Positions 19,519 to 29,403 of a stretch of 64,000 nucleotides of DNA are shown piece by piece (within the stretch, counting starts at the first letter, position 1; each line of letters starts with the position of its first letter). The DNA is taken from assembly GCA_015654475.1 (NCBI GenBank), contig JAATGV010000006.1, forward strand, positions 52,998 to 116,997, given 5' to 3'. This stretch comes from Actinomycetales bacterium (GTDB taxonomy: Bacteria; Actinomycetota; Actinomycetes; Actinomycetales; Microbacteriaceae). The notes under the pieces are model-generated. The model did no database searches and had not been told where the DNA came from. It saw nothing but the letters and a program-made list of their open reading frames with translations. The translations under genes and the position numbers were made by a program.

Positions 19519-19664
19519 GTTTGTCGCTCGTCGTCTGCACGCGCGCCGTGGCTTGCAGATTGCGGGCGTGACTCACCCAACACATTCGGAGGCGCGCGCC
19601 TGATCGGCGTGCTCTTCATCCAGCCGAGTGTCATATGGCGGACACTCAGCCGAAAGGAAAAACC
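19519..19664 (+). promoter_or_regulatory. rpoA leader with hairpin
   Basis: The gap between rpsK and rpoA holds a 12-bp palindrome, AGGCGCGCGCCT (19590-19601), and a perfect 7-bp stem with an 8-base loop (arms 19626-19632 and 19641-19647) that ends 5 bases before the rpoA ribosome binding site GAAAGGA. The loop contains an in-frame ATG that would extend RpoA; this start is not used in my call. Confidence 0.5.
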
Positions 19665-20663
19665 GTGCTTATCGCACAGCGACCAACATTGACTGAAGAG
19701 GTGCTCTCGCAGTACCGGTCACGTTTCGTGATTGAGCCTCTGGAGCCAGGTTTCGGTTACACACTTGGCAATTCGCTTCGTCGGACGCTCTTGTCTTCCA
19801 TCCCGGGCGCGGCCGTAACGAGCATTCGTCTTGAGGGCGTTCCCCACGAATTCAGCACGATTCCTGGTGTCGCAGAAGATGTCACCGAAATCGTCTTGAA
19901 CATCAAGGGTCTCGTACTCTCGAGTGAGCACGATGCGCCAGTTACCGCTTACCTGCGTAAAACGGGTGCCGGCGTCGTGACTGCTGCAGACATTGCGGCT
20001 CCCGAGGGCGTAACGGTGCACAACCCCGAACTCGTTGTGGCCACGTTGAATGACAACGCAAGTTTCGAACTGGAGCTGACCATCGAACGCGGCCGTGGCT
20101 ACGTTACCGCAGCGCAGAACCGTGACGAGTACTCCACGAGCGGGCAGTCGATTCCAGTCGATTCGATTTACTCGCCGGTGCTCAAAGTCACCTACCGCGT
20201 TGAGGCCACTCGTGCCGGCGAGCGCACCGACTTCGATCGCCTTGTCGTTGACGTCGAGACCAAGTCGGCCATCACTCCTCGTGACGCGGTTGCATCCGCA
20301 GGCCGCACGCTCGTAGAGCTGTTCGGTCTTGCTCGCGAATTGAACACCGAAGCCGAAGGCATCGAGATCGGGTCCGCCCCGGTCGAGGCCATCACCAACG
20401 CCGAATTGTCGATGCCGATCGAAGATCTTGATCTCTCGGTGCGTTCGTACAACTGCCTCAAGCGCGAGAACATCAATTTCGTGCACGAGTTGGTTGCACT
20501 CAACGAGCAGCAGCTCATGAACATCCGCAATATCGGTCAGAAGTCAGTCGACGAGGTTAAAGACAAGCTTGTCGAGCTGGGGCTTTCGCTGAAAGATTCG
20601 ATCCCCGGCTTTGACGGAGCCCACTTTTACACCGGTTTCGACGACGCGGCTGACGAAGCCTAA
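19665..20663 (+). CDS. rpoA: DNA-directed RNA polymerase subunit alpha
   Basis: RpoA, 332 residues: N-terminal dimerisation domain, linker, and C-terminal domain binding UP elements and activators. The GTG at 19665 is chosen because GAAAGGA lies upstream and it gives the normal actinobacterial start [11 protein letters not shown]; an ATG at 19635 lies inside a hairpin. Landmarks are [19 protein letters not shown] and, in the C-terminal domain, [16 protein letters not shown]. Confidence 0.97.
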   Translation: MLIAQRPTLTEEVLSQYRSRFVIEPLEPGFGYTLGNSLRRTLLSSIPGAAVTSIRLEGVPHEFSTIPGVAEDVTEIVLNIKGLVLSSEHDAPVTAYLRKTGAGVVTAADIAAPEGVTVHNPELVVATLNDNASFELELTIERGRGYVTAAQNRDEYSTSGQSIPVDSIYSPVLKVTYRVEATRAGERTDFDRLVVDVETKSAITPRDAVASAGRTLVELFGLARELNTEAEGIEIGSAPVEAITNAELSMPIEDLDLSVRSYNCLKRENINFVHELVALNEQQLMNIRNIGQKSVDEVKDKLVELGLSLKDSIPGFDGAHFYTGFDDAADEA

Positions 20664-20697
20664 TCGCGACCTTTCATCCATTAAGGAGTAATCAATA

Positions 20698-21255
20698 ATG
20701 CCTACGCCTACCAAGGGTCCCCGTTTGGGTGGAGGTCCGGCGCACGAACGTCTCATCCTCAGCAATCTTGCAGCGAGCCTGTTCACCTATGGCCGTATCG
20801 AGACAACTGAGGCCAAGGCCAAGCGCCTCAAGCCGTTTGCAGAACGGCTCATCACATTCGGAAAGCGCGGCGATCTGCATGCACGCCGTCGTGCGCTTTC
20901 CATCCTCAAAGACAAGACTGTCGTCCACGTCTTGTTCACTGAGATAGCGCCACAGGTGGAAGGTCGCGACGGCGGCTACACCCGCATCATCAAGACGGGC
21001 TACCGCAAGGGCGATAATGCCCCTATGGCGGTGATCGAGCTCGTTCTTGAACCGGTTGTGAAGAAGACACCGACGAAGGCCAAGGTTGAGAAGCCAACTG
21101 CTGAGGAGACCGTGGTCGAGGAGACCGTCGCCGAAGAGCCAGTTGTAGAGGATACTGCTGAAGCTGAGGCAGGCGACTCCGAAGGCGCCGATGTCGAGGA
21201 AGCGCCCGCTGCGGAAGACGCAGAGGCTGCTGAGAAGACTGAGGACGCGAAGTAG
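20698..21255 (+). CDS. rplQ: 50S ribosomal protein L17 with acidic C-terminal tail
   Basis: L17, 185 residues. The core is standard ([20 protein letters not shown] then [14 protein letters not shown]) and ends near residue 118. The remaining ~65 residues are almost only Glu, Ala, Val, Thr and Asp. L17 of other bacteria is usually 115-130 residues; acidic tails like this occur in some actinobacteria. It is the last ribosomal gene of the cluster. Confidence 0.96.
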   Translation: MPTPTKGPRLGGGPAHERLILSNLAASLFTYGRIETTEAKAKRLKPFAERLITFGKRGDLHARRRALSILKDKTVVHVLFTEIAPQVEGRDGGYTRIIKTGYRKGDNAPMAVIELVLEPVVKKTPTKAKVEKPTAEETVVEETVAEEPVVEDTAEAEAGDSEGADVEEAPAAEDAEAAEKTEDAK

Positions 21256-21276
21256 GCTTCGAGCCCAATTCTGAGA

Positions 21277-21310
21277 CTGTGGGTCGTGCCGTTTATGGTG
21301 CGGCCCACAG
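21277..21310 (+). terminator. Terminator-like hairpin after rplQ
   Basis: A 14-bp stem with three G-U pairs (arms 21277-21290 and 21297-21310) and a 6-base loop, followed by CTTGTTT. It lies 22 bases after the rplQ stop and probably ends most ribosomal operon transcripts, with some readthrough to truA. Confidence 0.7.
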
Positions 21311-21346
21311 CTTGTTTAACCCGGGACTTGGAATGAGAGAGAACGA

Positions 21347-22249
21347 ATGAGTGCGCATCAGCGCGTCGCAGATCGCGACGATGCGCTGCGCTTCCGCATC
21401 GATCTTGGCTACGACGGGACCGATTTTCACGGGTGGGCGCGGCAGCCGGGAGAACGCACGGTCGAGGGTGCGTTTCACGAGGCTGTCAATCTCGTCATCG
21501 GGCCCGATGCCCACGTGCGCCTTGTGGTTGCGGGTCGCACAGACGCCGGTGTGCATGCGAGAGCCCAGGTCGCCCACCTCGATATAGCGGGTCAGCACCG
21601 TCTGCTGCCGTACGGCCGGGATGTCGATGTGCTTGCGAAAGTGTTGACGCGAAAACTGAGGGGTGCACTTGCGCGGCATCCGGACATTGCCATCCACTCG
21701 GTGGTACCGGCTGAGCCAGGGTTCGATGCACGATTCTCCGCTACTGGCCGCGAGTATGCCTACCGTATCGCCGACAATCTTGCCATCGTCGACCCGATCA
21801 GGAGGCGGGATACCTTGCGGGTCAACGTCGCCTTGGACGAACGGCAGATGGATTTGATGGCGCGTGCACAAGTGGGCTTTCATGACTGGGCGGCGTTCTG
21901 TAAGCCGCGGCCCGGAGCGACCACCCTGCGTACCCTGACCGAGTTCTCTTGGCGTCGCGAGGACGATGGCGTGCTTGTGGCGTCGATCGCTGCCGACGCG
22001 TTCTGTCACAACATGGTGCGTTACCTTGTCGGTGCGTCGGTCGCCGTCGGGCGGGGGCGGATCAGTGCTGCTGACGTTGACGTTATTCGGGAGTCTCGCG
22101 AACACGCCTTGGCTGTCGTCGTCGTGCCCCCGCATGGGCTCACGATGATGGGGGTGACGTACCCGTCGTCTCCCGCCGAGTTGTCGGCACAGGCTGAACG
22201 TTCGCGTGCCCGTCGGGTTGCTGGGCTCGGAGTCGATGACGATGAATGA
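21347..22249 (+). CDS. truA: tRNA pseudouridine(38-40) synthase TruA
   Basis: Converts uridine to pseudouridine at positions 38-40 of the tRNA anticodon arm; 300 residues. The catalytic aspartate is in AGRTDAGVHARAQ. Other landmarks are LGYDGTDFHGWARQPGERTVEG and FCHNMVRYLVG. Its place after rplQ is common in bacteria. Confidence 0.96.
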   Translation: MSAHQRVADRDDALRFRIDLGYDGTDFHGWARQPGERTVEGAFHEAVNLVIGPDAHVRLVVAGRTDAGVHARAQVAHLDIAGQHRLLPYGRDVDVLAKVLTRKLRGALARHPDIAIHSVVPAEPGFDARFSATGREYAYRIADNLAIVDPIRRRDTLRVNVALDERQMDLMARAQVGFHDWAAFCKPRPGATTLRTLTEFSWRREDDGVLVASIAADAFCHNMVRYLVGASVAVGRGRISAADVDVIRESREHALAVVVVPPHGLTMMGVTYPSSPAELSAQAERSRARRVAGLGVDDDE

Positions 22250-22297
22250 CGGCGGCGACGACGAATAGAACCTGTCGGCCCCTGGCGGCGCGCGTCA

Positions 22298-22349
22298 ATG
22301 GAGCAAAACCCGACACACCCAGCCGCCTGGTGTCGGGCTTTGCTCCATT
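22298..22349. repeat. Inverted intergenic repeat (GAGCAAAACCCGACA family), copy pair 1; likely bidirectional terminator
   Basis: Arms 22298-22316 and 22330-22348/9 form a stem of about 20 bp with one mismatch around a 13-base loop. It lies between the convergent truA and glycyl-radical genes, so it can terminate both. Seventeen bases of the left arm (22300-22316) recur exactly, inverted, at 52159-52175, so it is also a member of a dispersed repeat family. Confidence 0.75.
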
Positions 22350-22385
22350 AGAAGAGGTACTCCGTTGGAGAAAAGTCAGTGTGTA

Positions 22386-22706
22386 TTAGGCAGACTCGTG
22401 GAACGTGCGTGCAAGCACGTCCAGTTGCTGCTCCTTGGTGAGTCGAACGAAGTTCACAGCGTACCCTGAGACGCGGATGGTCAAGTTCGGGTATTTGTCT
22501 GGATTCTGCATCGCGTCCTCGAGGGTCTCGCGGTTGAGGACATTGATGTTCGCGTGAAAGAGCGTTGCCTCTTTCGGATCCGTGTTGTTGATGATGACCG
22601 GAGTATCTTTGCCGGCTGGCCGCAATGCGTCGGCGACGCTCGCGGCGTATTCAAGGTCAGCGTAAGGATTGGGGTCGTTGTGCGTTGGTGTGTTGGTCTC
22701 AGTCAT
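22386..22706 (-). CDS. Free-standing glycyl radical domain protein (GrcA-like)
   Basis: A 106-residue protein whose C-terminal half matches the glycyl radical domain of pyruvate formate-lyase and of GrcA (YfiD): [19 protein letters not shown] then [15 protein letters not shown]. Glycine 81 in RVSGYAV is the predicted radical site. In enterobacteria GrcA replaces the oxygen-cleaved C-terminus of pyruvate formate-lyase. The first ~45 residues are polar and not recognisable. No pyruvate formate-lyase or activating enzyme gene is in the window. It could instead be part of a split formate-lyase whose other piece is elsewhere. Family assignment is firm; cellular role is inference. Confidence 0.85.
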   Translation of the reverse strand: MTETNTPTHNDPNPYADLEYAASVADALRPAGKDTPVIINNTDPKEATLFHANINVLNRETLEDAMQNPDKYPNLTIRVSGYAVNFVRLTKEQQLDVLARTFHESA

Positions 22707-23054
22707 GGCCCCATTTTTCTCTTTTTACTGCACACCATGTTCATCTTTTGTGGACGATCTCCAAAGATCTCCGCAGAACCACCGGCCTAATCGTTCGCGG
22801 TGCAAAATCCGGCGGGAGAGGACAAGGACGTGTCCATCAGCGGATGATCTGGATGTACGGGGGAATCCGAATTGTGCCGACAGCGGGGGGTCTTGCCTCG
22901 GCCACTACATCTGCCTAGTTGGGGGCGGGCTCACGTTGCGGTCACGCAGTGTTACCGGTAACATTGGTGCTGATTGAGTCTCCCGATCACGGGGTGTCGA
23001 CGGTGACCCCCGATCGCGAGAGAGGTGCGACCTAATTTGGAGCAGGTAAAGAAT
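22707..23054. promoter_or_regulatory. Divergent control region between the glycyl radical gene and araB
   Basis: This 348-base region has no credible gene. The left part (22707-22760) is T-rich and should hold the reverse promoter for the glycyl radical gene, with a direct repeat GATCTCC-AAA-GATCTCC inside 22746-22763. The right part holds the forward ara promoter and operator, listed separately. The 5' untranslated region of araB is about 85 bases. Confidence 0.5.
22936..22964 (+). promoter_or_regulatory. ara promoter with embedded LacI-type operator TGTTACCGGTAACA
   Basis: A perfect 14-bp palindrome, TGTTACCGGTAACA (22950-22963), has the CG-centred form of LacI-family operators. It covers the spacer and -10 of a possible promoter: TTGCGG (22936-22941), 17 bases, TAACAT (22959-22964). 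Binding would block polymerase. The same 14 bases occur before the monosaccharide importer (32455-32468). Confidence 0.7.
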
Positions 23055-24713
23055 ATGAGTACAGAGGCGTACGTGGTTGGCGTTGACTTCGGTTCGCTCT
23101 CTGGCAGAGCGGTCGTCGTCCGGGCATCCGATGGAGCGGAGCTGGCGGATGCCGTATACGAGTACCCGCATGGAGTGATGGATGAGGTCCTTGCGTCGAG
23201 CGGCGCAACCCTGCCCCCCGATTGGGCGCTGCAGGACGCGAATGATTACGTGGATGTGCTCAAGCATGCGGTGCCCGAAGCGGTGGCGCTTGCGGGCATC
23301 AATCCGGGAGACGTTGTGGCGATCGGCACTGACTTCACCGCGTGCACTGTGTTGCCCGTGCTCTCTGACGGAACGCCGCTCTCGAATTTGCCCGAATATG
23401 TGAACCGTCCGCATGCGTACGTCAAGCTTTGGAAGCACCACGCCGCACAACCTCAGGCCGATCGCATCAACGACACAGCTCGCGAGCGTGGTGAGTCCTG
23501 GCTGCCGCGTTATGGCGGTTTCATCTCAAGCGAATGGGAATTTGCCAAGGGCCTTCAATTGCTCGAAGAGGATCCGGAGATCTACCGGCGAATGGATCAC
23601 TGGGTCGAGGCGGCCGACTGGATCATCTGGCAACTGTGCGGCGTGTATGTGCGTAACGCCTGCACCGCCGGATACAAGGGGATTTTGCAAGATGGCGAGT
23701 ACCCATCCACCGATTTCCTCACTGCGCTGAACCCAGGCTTTGCCGGTTTCGTCTCGGACAAACTCGAACATCCCATTGGCCAACTCGGGGACGCGGCGGG
23801 AACGCTTACGGCAGAGGCTGCCGCCTGGACGGGGTTGAGTGAGGGCATCACCGTGGCCGTCGGCAACGTGGATGCCCACGTGACGGCACCGGCAGCGAAA
23901 GCCACGACACCGGGCATGATGGTCGCGATCATGGGCACGTCGACGTGCCATGTGATGAATGGAAGCGAACTTCGCGAAGTCCCCGGCATGTGCGGAGTCG
24001 TTGACGGGGGGATTACTCCAGGGCTTTATGGATACGAGGCCGGTCAGTCCGGTGTCGGGGACATCTTCGGCTGGTTCGTCGACGAACTCGGTTCGGCAGC
24101 GGTCTCAGAGGATGCGGCGGCGGCCGGCAAATCAGTGCATCAGTACCTGATGGATCTCAGCGACACCAAACCGATCGGCAGCCACGGCCTGATCGCTCTC
24201 GACTGGGAGAGTGGGAATCGTTCCGTTCTGGTCGACCATGAGCTCTCTGGCGTTGTGGTCGGGCTTACCCTGACAACTCCTCCCGAAGATATTTATCGCG
24301 CGCTCGTCGAGTCGACGGCCTTTGGCGCGCGCACCATTGTCGAGACCTTCAACGCTTCCGGAGTGCCAGTGACCGAGTTCATCGTCGCTGGAGGACTCCT
24401 CAAAAACAAGCCGCTCATGCAGGTGTATAGCGATGTCCTCGGTATGCCGATCTCGATCATCGACTCGGATCAAGGACCTGCGCTCGGATCGGCGATTCAC
24501 GCGGCCGTCGCGGCAGGCGTCTACCCAACGGTTCAGGCCGCGGGTGAGGCAATGGGCAAGATCCGCCACGCCGTGTACACCCCTCGTCCTGAGGCTCAGG
24601 CGATGTACGACCGGCTGTTTGCCGAGTACTCGCTGCTGCATGACTACTTTGGTCGCGGTGGGAACGACGTCATGCATCGGCTCAAGGCCATTCGCCGCGA
24701 GGTATTGGCATAA
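23055..24713 (+). CDS. araB: Ribulokinase
   Basis: Phosphorylates L-ribulose to L-ribulose-5-phosphate with ATP; 552 residues, FGGY carbohydrate kinase family. It begins AYVVGVDFGSLSGRAVVVRA (phosphate-binding loop 1) and contains IGTDFTACTVLPV, GNVDAHVTAPAAK and AGGLLKNKPLMQVYSDVLG. The frame is open from 23025, but the ATG at 23055 starts the conserved protein. It heads an araB-araD-araA unit followed by its regulator. Confidence 0.95.
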   Translation: MSTEAYVVGVDFGSLSGRAVVVRASDGAELADAVYEYPHGVMDEVLASSGATLPPDWALQDANDYVDVLKHAVPEAVALAGINPGDVVAIGTDFTACTVLPVLSDGTPLSNLPEYVNRPHAYVKLWKHHAAQPQADRINDTARERGESWLPRYGGFISSEWEFAKGLQLLEEDPEIYRRMDHWVEAADWIIWQLCGVYVRNACTAGYKGILQDGEYPSTDFLTALNPGFAGFVSDKLEHPIGQLGDAAGTLTAEAAAWTGLSEGITVAVGNVDAHVTAPAAKATTPGMMVAIMGTSTCHVMNGSELREVPGMCGVVDGGITPGLYGYEAGQSGVGDIFGWFVDELGSAAVSEDAAAAGKSVHQYLMDLSDTKPIGSHGLIALDWESGNRSVLVDHELSGVVVGLTLTTPPEDIYRALVESTAFGARTIVETFNASGVPVTEFIVAGGLLKNKPLMQVYSDVLGMPISIIDSDQGPALGSAIHAAVAAGVYPTVQAAGEAMGKIRHAVYTPRPEAQAMYDRLFAEYSLLHDYFGRGGNDVMHRLKAIRREVLA

Positions 24714-24745
24714 CGAGCACCGTAGGCAGAAAGGGAGTATCCAAA

Positions 24746-25447
24746 ATGACAACAGAGATCACCCCAGAGCTGGCCGTGGCAATCGACCTCGTTCGAGCTG
24801 ACGTTGCACTATTGCATCAGTTGCTGGTGCAATACAACCTCGTGGTGTGGACGGGTGGCAACATCTCCGGCCGAGTGCCAGGCTCCGACCTCTTCGTGAT
24901 CAAGCCAAGCGGCGTGGAGTACCCCGATCTTGCGCCAGAGAACATGGTCGTCTGCACGCTCGACGGTGAAAAGGTGGCGGGACTTCCCGGCAGTGCCAAC
25001 TCGCCGTCGAGCGACACCGCATCGCATGCCTACGTGTATCGCAACATGCCGGAGGTGGGCGGTGTCGTGCACACACACTCGGATTTCGCGACCTCATGGG
25101 CGGCGCGGGGAGAACCCATCCCCTGCTACCTTACGGCGCAGGGCGACGAGTTCGGTGGCGAGATTCCGGTTGGGCCGCTCGCCCTGATCGGCGACGAGCA
25201 GATCGGTCGTGGTGTGGTCGAGACGCTCACCGGGCACAGATCTGCTGCAGTACTCATGCAGAACCACGGTGTCTTCACTATCGGCAAGGATGCCAAGGCC
25301 GCTGTCAAGGCGGCGGTGATGGTGGAAGATGTCGCACGAACCGCACACTATGCACGCCAAGGCGGCACCCCCATCCCCCTGCCTGCAGAGGCAGTCGATT
25401 CGCTGTTCGACCGCTACCAGAACGTGTACGGCCAACATGCGAAGTAA
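24746..25447 (+). CDS. araD: L-ribulose-5-phosphate 4-epimerase
   Basis: Converts L-ribulose-5-phosphate to D-xylulose-5-phosphate for the pentose phosphate pathway; class II aldolase/AraD fold, 233 residues. Zinc-binding histidines are in VVHTHSDFATSWAARG, and substrate contacts in GGNISGRVPGSDLFVIKPSG. GGGAG precedes the ATG. It is the second gene of the ara unit. Confidence 0.95.
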   Translation: MTTEITPELAVAIDLVRADVALLHQLLVQYNLVVWTGGNISGRVPGSDLFVIKPSGVEYPDLAPENMVVCTLDGEKVAGLPGSANSPSSDTASHAYVYRNMPEVGGVVHTHSDFATSWAARGEPIPCYLTAQGDEFGGEIPVGPLALIGDEQIGRGVVETLTGHRSAAVLMQNHGVFTIGKDAKAAVKAAVMVEDVARTAHYARQGGTPIPLPAEAVDSLFDRYQNVYGQHAK

Positions 25448-25474
25448 CTCGATTCACACACTCTAGGAGCATTC

Positions 25475-26992
25475 ATGTCATCGATCATCCCCGACCTTTC
25501 GGCGTTGAAGGTCTGGTTTCTCATCGGAAGTCAGGGCCTCTACGGCGAGGAGACCTTGCGTCAGGTCGCCGAACAATCTCAGGAGGTTGCCCGGCTGCTT
25601 CAGGCGTCCAGCGATATCCCGGTCACTATCGAGTGGAAGCCAGTCCTCACTGATTCGGAGGCTATCCACTCGACTGCCCTCGCGGCCAACGCCGATCCAT
25701 CGGTTGTCGGCGTGATCGCCTGGATGCACACATTCTCGCCGTCGAAGATGTGGATTCGCGGCCTCCAAGCCCTGCAGAAGCCACTGCTGCACTTCCACAC
25801 CCAGGCCAACGTCGAGCTCCCCTATGCCGACCTCGATTTCGACTTCATGAACCTCAACCAGGCCGCACACGGTGACCGTGAGTTCGGGTACATGCTTAGC
25901 CGCCTCGGCATCAGGCGCAAATCAGTGATCGGTCACGCGAGCGATCCACGCGTGACGCAAGAGATCGGAATGTGGACGCGGGCGGCCGCGGGCTGGGCTG
26001 AAGTGCAGGGAATGCGGGTCGCTCGATTCGGTGACAACATGCGTTTCGTAGGCGTAACCGAGGGGGATAAGACTGAGGCCGAGGCAGTCTTCGGCGTCTC
26101 GGTCAACACCTGGAGCTCAAGCGACCTCAGCGACTCCGTCGCGCAGGTCAGTGAGTCCGACGTCGATGAGCTCGTCGCAGAATACGACCAGCTCTACGAA
26201 GTCGTGCCCGAACTGCAGGCAGGCGGTGCACGGCGTGAGTCTCTGCGTGACTCGGCGCGCATTGAGTTAGGGCTACGTGCATTTCTCGAGGAAGGCGGCT
26301 TTCACGCATTCACAGACACCTTCGAAGACCTTGGCAGGCTGAAACAGTTGCCAGGCATCGGTGCGCAGCGCCTGATGGCAGACGGCTACGGGTTCGGCGC
26401 TGAGGGTGACTGGAAGACGGCCGTTCTCGTCCGCGTGGCCAAAGTGATGGGTGCCGGACTGGCCGGTGGTGCATCACTCATGGAGGACTACACCTACGAC
26501 CTGACACCTGGGAATGAGACCATCCTCGGTGCTCACATGCTTGAGGTCTGCCCAAGCCTCACAACGGCCAAGCCGTCGCTTGAGATCCACCCACTCGGCA
26601 TCGGTGGCAAAGACGATCCATGCCGTCTTGTCTTTACTGCGGACGCCGGGAGCGGCGTCGTCGTTGCGATGTCCGATGTGCGCACACGCTTTAGAATCAC
26701 CGCAAATGCTGTGGATCTTGTCGAACCCGCCGCGCCGCTGCCACAATTACCCGTTGGGCGGGCATTCTGGAAGCCACGCCCCGACTTCGTAACTTCAGTG
26801 CAGTCGTGGTTGGCGGCTGGAGCGGCACATCACACGGTGATGTCGACCCAGCTTCCGGTGGAGGCGTTCGTCGACTTCGCCCGGATCGCCGACACGGAGA
26901 TCGCTGTGATCGATGAGCACACGAAGGCACGCGAGTTCGAGGACACTCTGAACTGGAACGCTGCTTATCGTGGACTTGCCCGTGGAATCTGA
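25475..26992 (+). CDS. araA: L-arabinose isomerase
   Basis: Isomerises L-arabinose to L-ribulose; 505 residues, the normal length. It starts [20 protein letters not shown] and has [27 protein letters not shown] and LMEDYTYDL, with Mn-binding Glu and His positions of the family preserved as far as can be seen. GGAG precedes the ATG. Its end overlaps the start of the LacI-type gene. Confidence 0.96.
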   Translation: MSSIIPDLSALKVWFLIGSQGLYGEETLRQVAEQSQEVARLLQASSDIPVTIEWKPVLTDSEAIHSTALAANADPSVVGVIAWMHTFSPSKMWIRGLQALQKPLLHFHTQANVELPYADLDFDFMNLNQAAHGDREFGYMLSRLGIRRKSVIGHASDPRVTQEIGMWTRAAAGWAEVQGMRVARFGDNMRFVGVTEGDKTEAEAVFGVSVNTWSSSDLSDSVAQVSESDVDELVAEYDQLYEVVPELQAGGARRESLRDSARIELGLRAFLEEGGFHAFTDTFEDLGRLKQLPGIGAQRLMADGYGFGAEGDWKTAVLVRVAKVMGAGLAGGASLMEDYTYDLTPGNETILGAHMLEVCPSLTTAKPSLEIHPLGIGGKDDPCRLVFTADAGSGVVVAMSDVRTRFRITANAVDLVEPAAPLPQLPVGRAFWKPRPDFVTSVQSWLAAGAAHHTVMSTQLPVEAFVDFARIADTEIAVIDEHTKAREFEDTLNWNAAYRGLARGI

Positions 26993-28058
26993 TTTACCGA
27001 CTGAACCCAATAGCGGAAGCGCGAAGGGGAACATCCCTGCTCCAAGCCTTCGCGATGTTGCGCGCGTCGCAGGTGTTTCTCACCAGACGGTTTCGAGAGT
27101 CGTCAACGGCCATCCCAGTATTCGGGAAGAGACCCGTAAACGCGTCCTCGACGTCATACACGACCTCAATTATCGGCCGAACGCGGTGGCCCGGGCGCTC
27201 GCGAGCGGGCACTCCCGGCGCATTGGTGTGCTCATCGAATCATCGTCTCATTACGGCCCGATGAGCATGCTGCGCGGGGTCGAGGTCGCTGCACGCAACG
27301 CAAATTACACCTCGACCACTTACACCGTGCGTGGAACGAAAGACGGTGAGTTCAAAGGTGGCCTCGACTTTCTGCTTGACCAGGACGTCGATGCTCTGTG
27401 TATTCTCGCGCCGAGGCAGCGGTCTCTCGAATCCATTCGCAACTATGAGATTCCCAAGGCGACCGTTGTGATCGGGTCTTCGCAAACCGACGTCGAGCAC
27501 GCATCCGGTTCGAGCCAGATCATCGCAGTGCAGGTCGATCAGTACACTGGCGGGTCCTGGGCCACTCGTCATCTGCTCGATCATGGGCATCGCGCCGTCG
27601 CTCACATAAGCGGCCCCGCTGACTGGGTGGATGCTCGTCAGCGTGAGGCCGCGTGGCGCGACGCACTCATCAACGCGGGTGCCGAAGTACCGGAGGCGAT
27701 CCGCGGCGATTGGACGGCGGATTCCGGCTACGCTGCTGCTCGCCAGGTTGCGGATATGGACGGTATTACCGCTGTGTTCGCGGCGAACGATCAGATGGCG
27801 CTCGGGCTCATCCATGGCCTCCACGATCTGGGCATCTCCGTTCCGGAGGACATCAGCGTTGTCGGTTTTGACGACATTCCGGAGTCACGCCACTTTTTGC
27901 CACCGCTGACAACCGTCCGGCAAGATTTTCGTCGGCTTGGGCAGCTCAGTGTCTCGGCGATGTTGTGGCTGCTTGGAGAGCAGACTGCTCTCGAGCCTTG
28001 GATCGTTGAGCCGGAGCTCGTGTTGCGTTCGTCAGTGCTGCCGCTGGCCGCGCGCTGA
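26970..28058 (+). CDS. LacI-family regulator, probable arabinose repressor
   Basis: A 362-residue repressor: helix-turn-helix at about residues 26-75 ([22 protein letters not shown] then [13 protein letters not shown], the hinge helix) followed by a periplasmic-binding-protein-like sugar domain ending in typical [20 protein letters not shown]. The GTG at 26970 overlaps araA; GTG 26982 is an alternative. Its position suggests it senses arabinose or a pathway intermediate and binds TGTTACCGGTAACA; this link is inference from gene context. Confidence 0.9.
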   Translation: MDLPVESDLPTEPNSGSAKGNIPAPSLRDVARVAGVSHQTVSRVVNGHPSIREETRKRVLDVIHDLNYRPNAVARALASGHSRRIGVLIESSSHYGPMSMLRGVEVAARNANYTSTTYTVRGTKDGEFKGGLDFLLDQDVDALCILAPRQRSLESIRNYEIPKATVVIGSSQTDVEHASGSSQIIAVQVDQYTGGSWATRHLLDHGHRAVAHISGPADWVDARQREAAWRDALINAGAEVPEAIRGDWTADSGYAAARQVADMDGITAVFAANDQMALGLIHGLHDLGISVPEDISVVGFDDIPESRHFLPPLTTVRQDFRRLGQLSVSAMLWLLGEQTALEPWIVEPELVLRSSVLPLAAR

Positions 28059-28138
28059 CACATCATCAATTTGGTAGCAGTGCGCTGATCCGCGGCATCC
28101 GCTTCGCTTGACTGCCCTCATTGGCGACAGAAAAATGG

Positions 28139-28190
28139 CTGTTGGTCGGCGCCATCGCCCGTTCCTGAGGCAGATGGTGCCGACCAACAG
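28139..28190. terminator. Bidirectional terminator between convergent ara and importer operons
   Basis: An 18-bp stem with one G-U pair (arms 28139-28156 and 28173-28190) around a 16-base loop. On the reverse strand the stem runs into ATTTTT, a good intrinsic terminator for the monosaccharide importer operon. It also follows the LacI-type gene on the forward strand. Confidence 0.8.
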
Positions 28191-28218
28191 CTGTTCGTTG
28201 ATTCCCGGTCTTGTTTTA

Positions 28219-29403
28219 TCAGGCGGCCCGTGCACCGCCGCGGCGCTTGTTGTACACGTCGAACGCGACAGCTAGCAGCAGCACCAGACCCTTGACCATC
28301 TGTTGGGTGGATGTGGACGCCCCCATCAGCTGCATACCGTTCGAGAGGACGGCCATGATGAGGCCGCCGACCATGGCGCCTCCGATGCGTCCGATGCCAC
28401 CAGTCGTTGACGCACCGCCGATGAAACATGCCGCGATCGCGTCGAGCTCGAACATGTTGCCAGCACTTGGCTGTGCGCCGTTCATCCTGGACGAGTAGAT
28501 CACTCCGGCGACCGCCGCGAGTATGCCCATATTGACATATACCCAGAAGGTGACCATCCGCACATTTACTCCGGAGAGGCTTGCTGCGGAGATGTTGCCG
28601 CCGATCGCGTAGATGTGGCGCCCGAATACTGTTCGACCGGCGACAAGACCGTAGACGATCACCAGAATGGCGAGAATGATCAGGACGACAGGAAGGCCGC
28701 GGTTCTGAGCGAGCTGCGTGCCGAACCACATGACCACGACGGCGATCGCCAGGATCTTCAAGATGAACAGCCAGAGCGCCGGAACATGCTGGTTGTAGGC
28801 GATGCGGCTGGCACGGGAACGCCATTGTGAGACCGCGAACCCGAGAATGCCGACACCGAAAATGACGAGAGTGAAGATATCGATTCCCGCGCCGCCGAAG
28901 AGCCCGTTGAGGAATCCATTAGCGATGAACTGGTACTGACTTGGAAATGGCGACAGCGACACATTCTCAAGCACCGTGTATGTCAAACCACGGAACAGGA
29001 GCATGCCTGCCAGGGTGACGATGAATCCTGGGATACCGACGAACGCCACCCAGAAGCCCTGCCATGCGCCAACGACCAGTCCCGTGGCGAGGGCTGCGAG
29101 GACACCAACCCACCAGGGCATACCCTGCTTGATGACGAGCACGGCCGAGACTGCGCCGGTGAGCGCCACCACTGAGCCGACTGACAAATCAATCTGGGCA
29201 AGCACGATGACGAACAGCATGCCAATCGCCAACACAAGGACATACGAGTACTGAAGGACGATGTTGGTGAGGTTCGTCGGGCTGAGGAAGTTGGGGTTCA
29301 TGACGGCGAACAGGATGAAGATCGCGACGAAGGCCACGAAAATTCCGCTCTGGCGAAGGTTGGATGTGAGCGAATGCGTCAGTCCACTCAATGCGGTGCT
29401 CAT
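28219..29403 (-). CDS. Monosaccharide ABC transporter permease (MmsB/GguB/XylH type)
   Basis: Inner-membrane permease of a CUT2-type sugar importer, 394 residues, hydrophobic throughout. Characteristic stretches are [40 protein letters not shown] and [19 protein letters not shown]. The length and sequence resemble the multiple-monosaccharide (glucose/arabinose/galactose) permeases. It overlaps the ATPase gene by 4 bases (ATGA) and is last in the operon. Confidence 0.9.
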   Translation of the reverse strand: MSTALSGLTHSLTSNLRQSGIFVAFVAIFILFAVMNPNFLSPTNLTNIVLQYSYVLVLAIGMLFVIVLAQIDLSVGSVVALTGAVSAVLVIKQGMPWWVGVLAALATGLVVGAWQGFWVAFVGIPGFIVTLAGMLLFRGLTYTVLENVSLSPFPSQYQFIANGFLNGLFGGAGIDIFTLVIFGVGILGFAVSQWRSRASRIAYNQHVPALWLFILKILAIAVVVMWFGTQLAQNRGLPVVLIILAILVIVYGLVAGRTVFGRHIYAIGGNISAASLSGVNVRMVTFWVYVNMGILAAVAGVIYSSRMNGAQPSAGNMFELDAIAACFIGGASTTGGIGRIGGAMVGGLIMAVLSNGMQLMGASTSTQQMVKGLVLLLAVAFDVYNKRRGGARAA

